Assembly (NCBI RefSeq): GCF_002072155.1
Contig: NZ_BDIY01000024.1
Location: 1-64,000, forward strand
Reading direction: 5' to 3'
DNA from: Roseovarius sp. A-2
Lineage (GTDB): Bacteria; Pseudomonadota; Alphaproteobacteria; Rhodobacterales; Rhodobacteraceae
DNA length: 64,000 bases
Shown: positions 63,164 through 64,000 of the stretch, in pieces
Layout of the letters: each line of letters begins with the position of its first letter
How positions within the stretch are numbered: the first letter of the stretch is position 1
Position numbers and translations under genes: made by a program
The notes under the pieces: generated by a model
Told to the model about the DNA's origin: nothing
What the model saw: only the letters and a program-made list of their open reading frames with translations
Databases searched by the model: none

Positions 63164-63979
63164 CTACTCCTCCTCGCGCAGATAGGCCGAGCGCAGAACC
63201 ACGATGGTCGGGCGGTCCGGCAGGCTGCGCAGCGAGACCTCGATCTCGCTGACGCCCGGACGGGTGATCGCAAACTCCCCTTCCATCCCGGCCAGAAACC
63301 GCTCCAACGTGCTGTCGGTGAACCAGTGCATGGGGATCACCACGCTGGCGCGCACCCGGCGCAGCACGTTCATCATGTTCTCGATATTCATGGTAAAGCC
63401 ACCATCGACCGGGGCCATCACCACGTCCATCCGGCCAATCGCGGCATATTGATCGTCCGACGGCTCGTGATGCAGGTGGCCCAGATGCGCGATGCACAGC
63501 CCCTCGGCTTCGAAGACGAAAATCGAATTGCCCTTCGGCTCCATCCCGCCGCCCGAGCGGATATCGGTCGGGACATTGCGCACCAGCATTCCGCCGAGAT
63601 CGAGGTGATGGTCGATCCCCTGCCCGAATTCCTCGCCCCAGCCCGGCAGCACATGCGGAATCGCCGGATCGGGATTGGCGCTCCAATGGGTCGAATGGGC
63701 ATGATTCATGGTGACGATATCGGGGATGAAATCGGCATTGCCGACAAAGCCGGTGAAATCGGTCACGGCGCTGTAGCCGCCCGCCTGAATCAGAAAGGAG
63801 GCATGCGCTATATAGCGGATGCGCGCGGTGAAGTCGGGCAACGGATCGCGAAATCCGGCCTTGTGCAGGTACTCCAACCCCGGCGCGGATTGGGCGAGCG
63901 CGATGCAATGGCTCGGGCGACGGTCCTGCGCGGAGGCCGGTGCGGCAAGCATCAGAATCACAAGACACAGTCGAAACAT
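63164..63979 (-). CDS. secreted MBL-fold metallo-hydrolase
   Basis: The precursor of 271 residues has a signal peptide (MFRLCLVILMLAAPASAQ, cleavage after ASA) and an MBL-type fold: YIAHASFLIQAGGYSAVTDF (~55-74), VTMNHAHSTHW (~88-98, His-rich metal motif), IAHLGHLHHEP (~162-172) and VVIPMHWFT (~212-220). The HxHxDH core reads HAHSTH, so the usual Asp is replaced. GGAGG precedes the ATG. It is upstream of and in the same direction as the TetR-Liv operon, which also ends in a MBL gene. Exported location and neighbouring Liv system suggest that it acts on the substrate outside the cytoplasm before uptake. Confidence 0.82.
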   Translation of the reverse strand: MFRLCLVILMLAAPASAQDRRPSHCIALAQSAPGLEYLHKAGFRDPLPDFTARIRYIAHASFLIQAGGYSAVTDFTGFVGNADFIPDIVTMNHAHSTHWSANPDPAIPHVLPGWGEEFGQGIDHHLDLGGMLVRNVPTDIRSGGGMEPKGNSIFVFEAEGLCIAHLGHLHHEPSDDQYAAIGRMDVVMAPVDGGFTMNIENMMNVLRRVRASVVIPMHWFTDSTLERFLAGMEGEFAITRPGVSEIEVSLRSLPDRPTIVVLRSAYLREEE

Positions 63980-64000
63980 GGGCGACCCTCCTTTTGATCG

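Overview
The window looks like chromosomal DNA of a marine-type alphaproteobacterium of the Rhodobacterales (Roseobacter group). The coding is GC-rich and tightly packed, ATGA overlaps between genes are frequent, and the gene content is typical: several ABC uptake systems (hydantoin/amino acid, polyamine, betaine/choline-type, branched-chain-type), hydantoinase A/B, a BKACE-family enzyme, DUF3726 and FkbM-type genes. This assignment is inferred from gene families; no rRNA, tRNA or other taxonomic marker is present.

Layout. (1) 1-10.5 kb: a decayed end of a BisC/TorA-type molybdoenzyme gene, an IclR regulator, a divergent rhodanese gene, and a catabolic operon: FAD oxidase, hydantoinase A and B, SDR dehydrogenase, propionyl-CoA synthetase-like ligase, RidA, and an amino-acid ABC ATPase with no partner genes. 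(2) 10.5-13.7 kb: an insertion-sequence scar. It holds a complete IS256-family element with an 8-bp target duplication, a broken MBL-fold (persulfide-dioxygenase-like) gene containing a perfect 20-bp inverted duplication, an IS66 remnant inserted into that gene, and an IS21 remnant that cuts the IS66 copy. (3) 13.8-24.1 kb: a ten-gene leftward operon for polyamine-like substrates: PotB, PotC, PotD and PotA homologues, class III aminotransferase, BKACE enzyme, GNAT, acetylpolyamine-amidohydrolase-like deacetylase, FAD oxidase and a second RidA, with a divergent LysR regulator. (4) 24.2-36.1 kb: housekeeping genes: glmU, glmS, a sulfotransferase-like gene, katG, a lytic transglycosylase, an M20 deacylase, a nitronate monooxygenase, a phosphoglycolate phosphatase and rpe.

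(5) 36.2-39.4 kb: acyl-CoA ligase, aminoglycoside-phosphotransferase-like kinase and PaaI thioesterase. (6) 39.5-47.6 kb: aldehyde dehydrogenase, M19 dipeptidase-like protein, a frameshifted conserved gene, a DUF3726 protein and a complete betaine/choline-type ABC transporter, overlapping or closely spaced as one module. (7) 47.6-56.0 kb: a glycan/surface island with FkbM methyltransferases, GT2-type glycosyltransferases, a glycosyltransferase plus alpha/beta-hydrolase fusion, and an HxRRGD fucosyltransferase-like plus TPR fusion. (8) 56.3-64 kb: a TetR-controlled livGFHMK-type operon ending in an AhpD-like and an MBL-fold gene, with a second, secreted MBL hydrolase upstream; a perfect 16-bp palindrome lies in the TetR promoter region.

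The most interesting undescribed candidates are the two transporter-linked catabolic modules (polyamine/BKACE and betaine/DUF3726), the two multidomain glycan proteins, the MBL-Liv operon, a long inverted-repeat element downstream of the sulfotransferase gene, and the layered IS scar.
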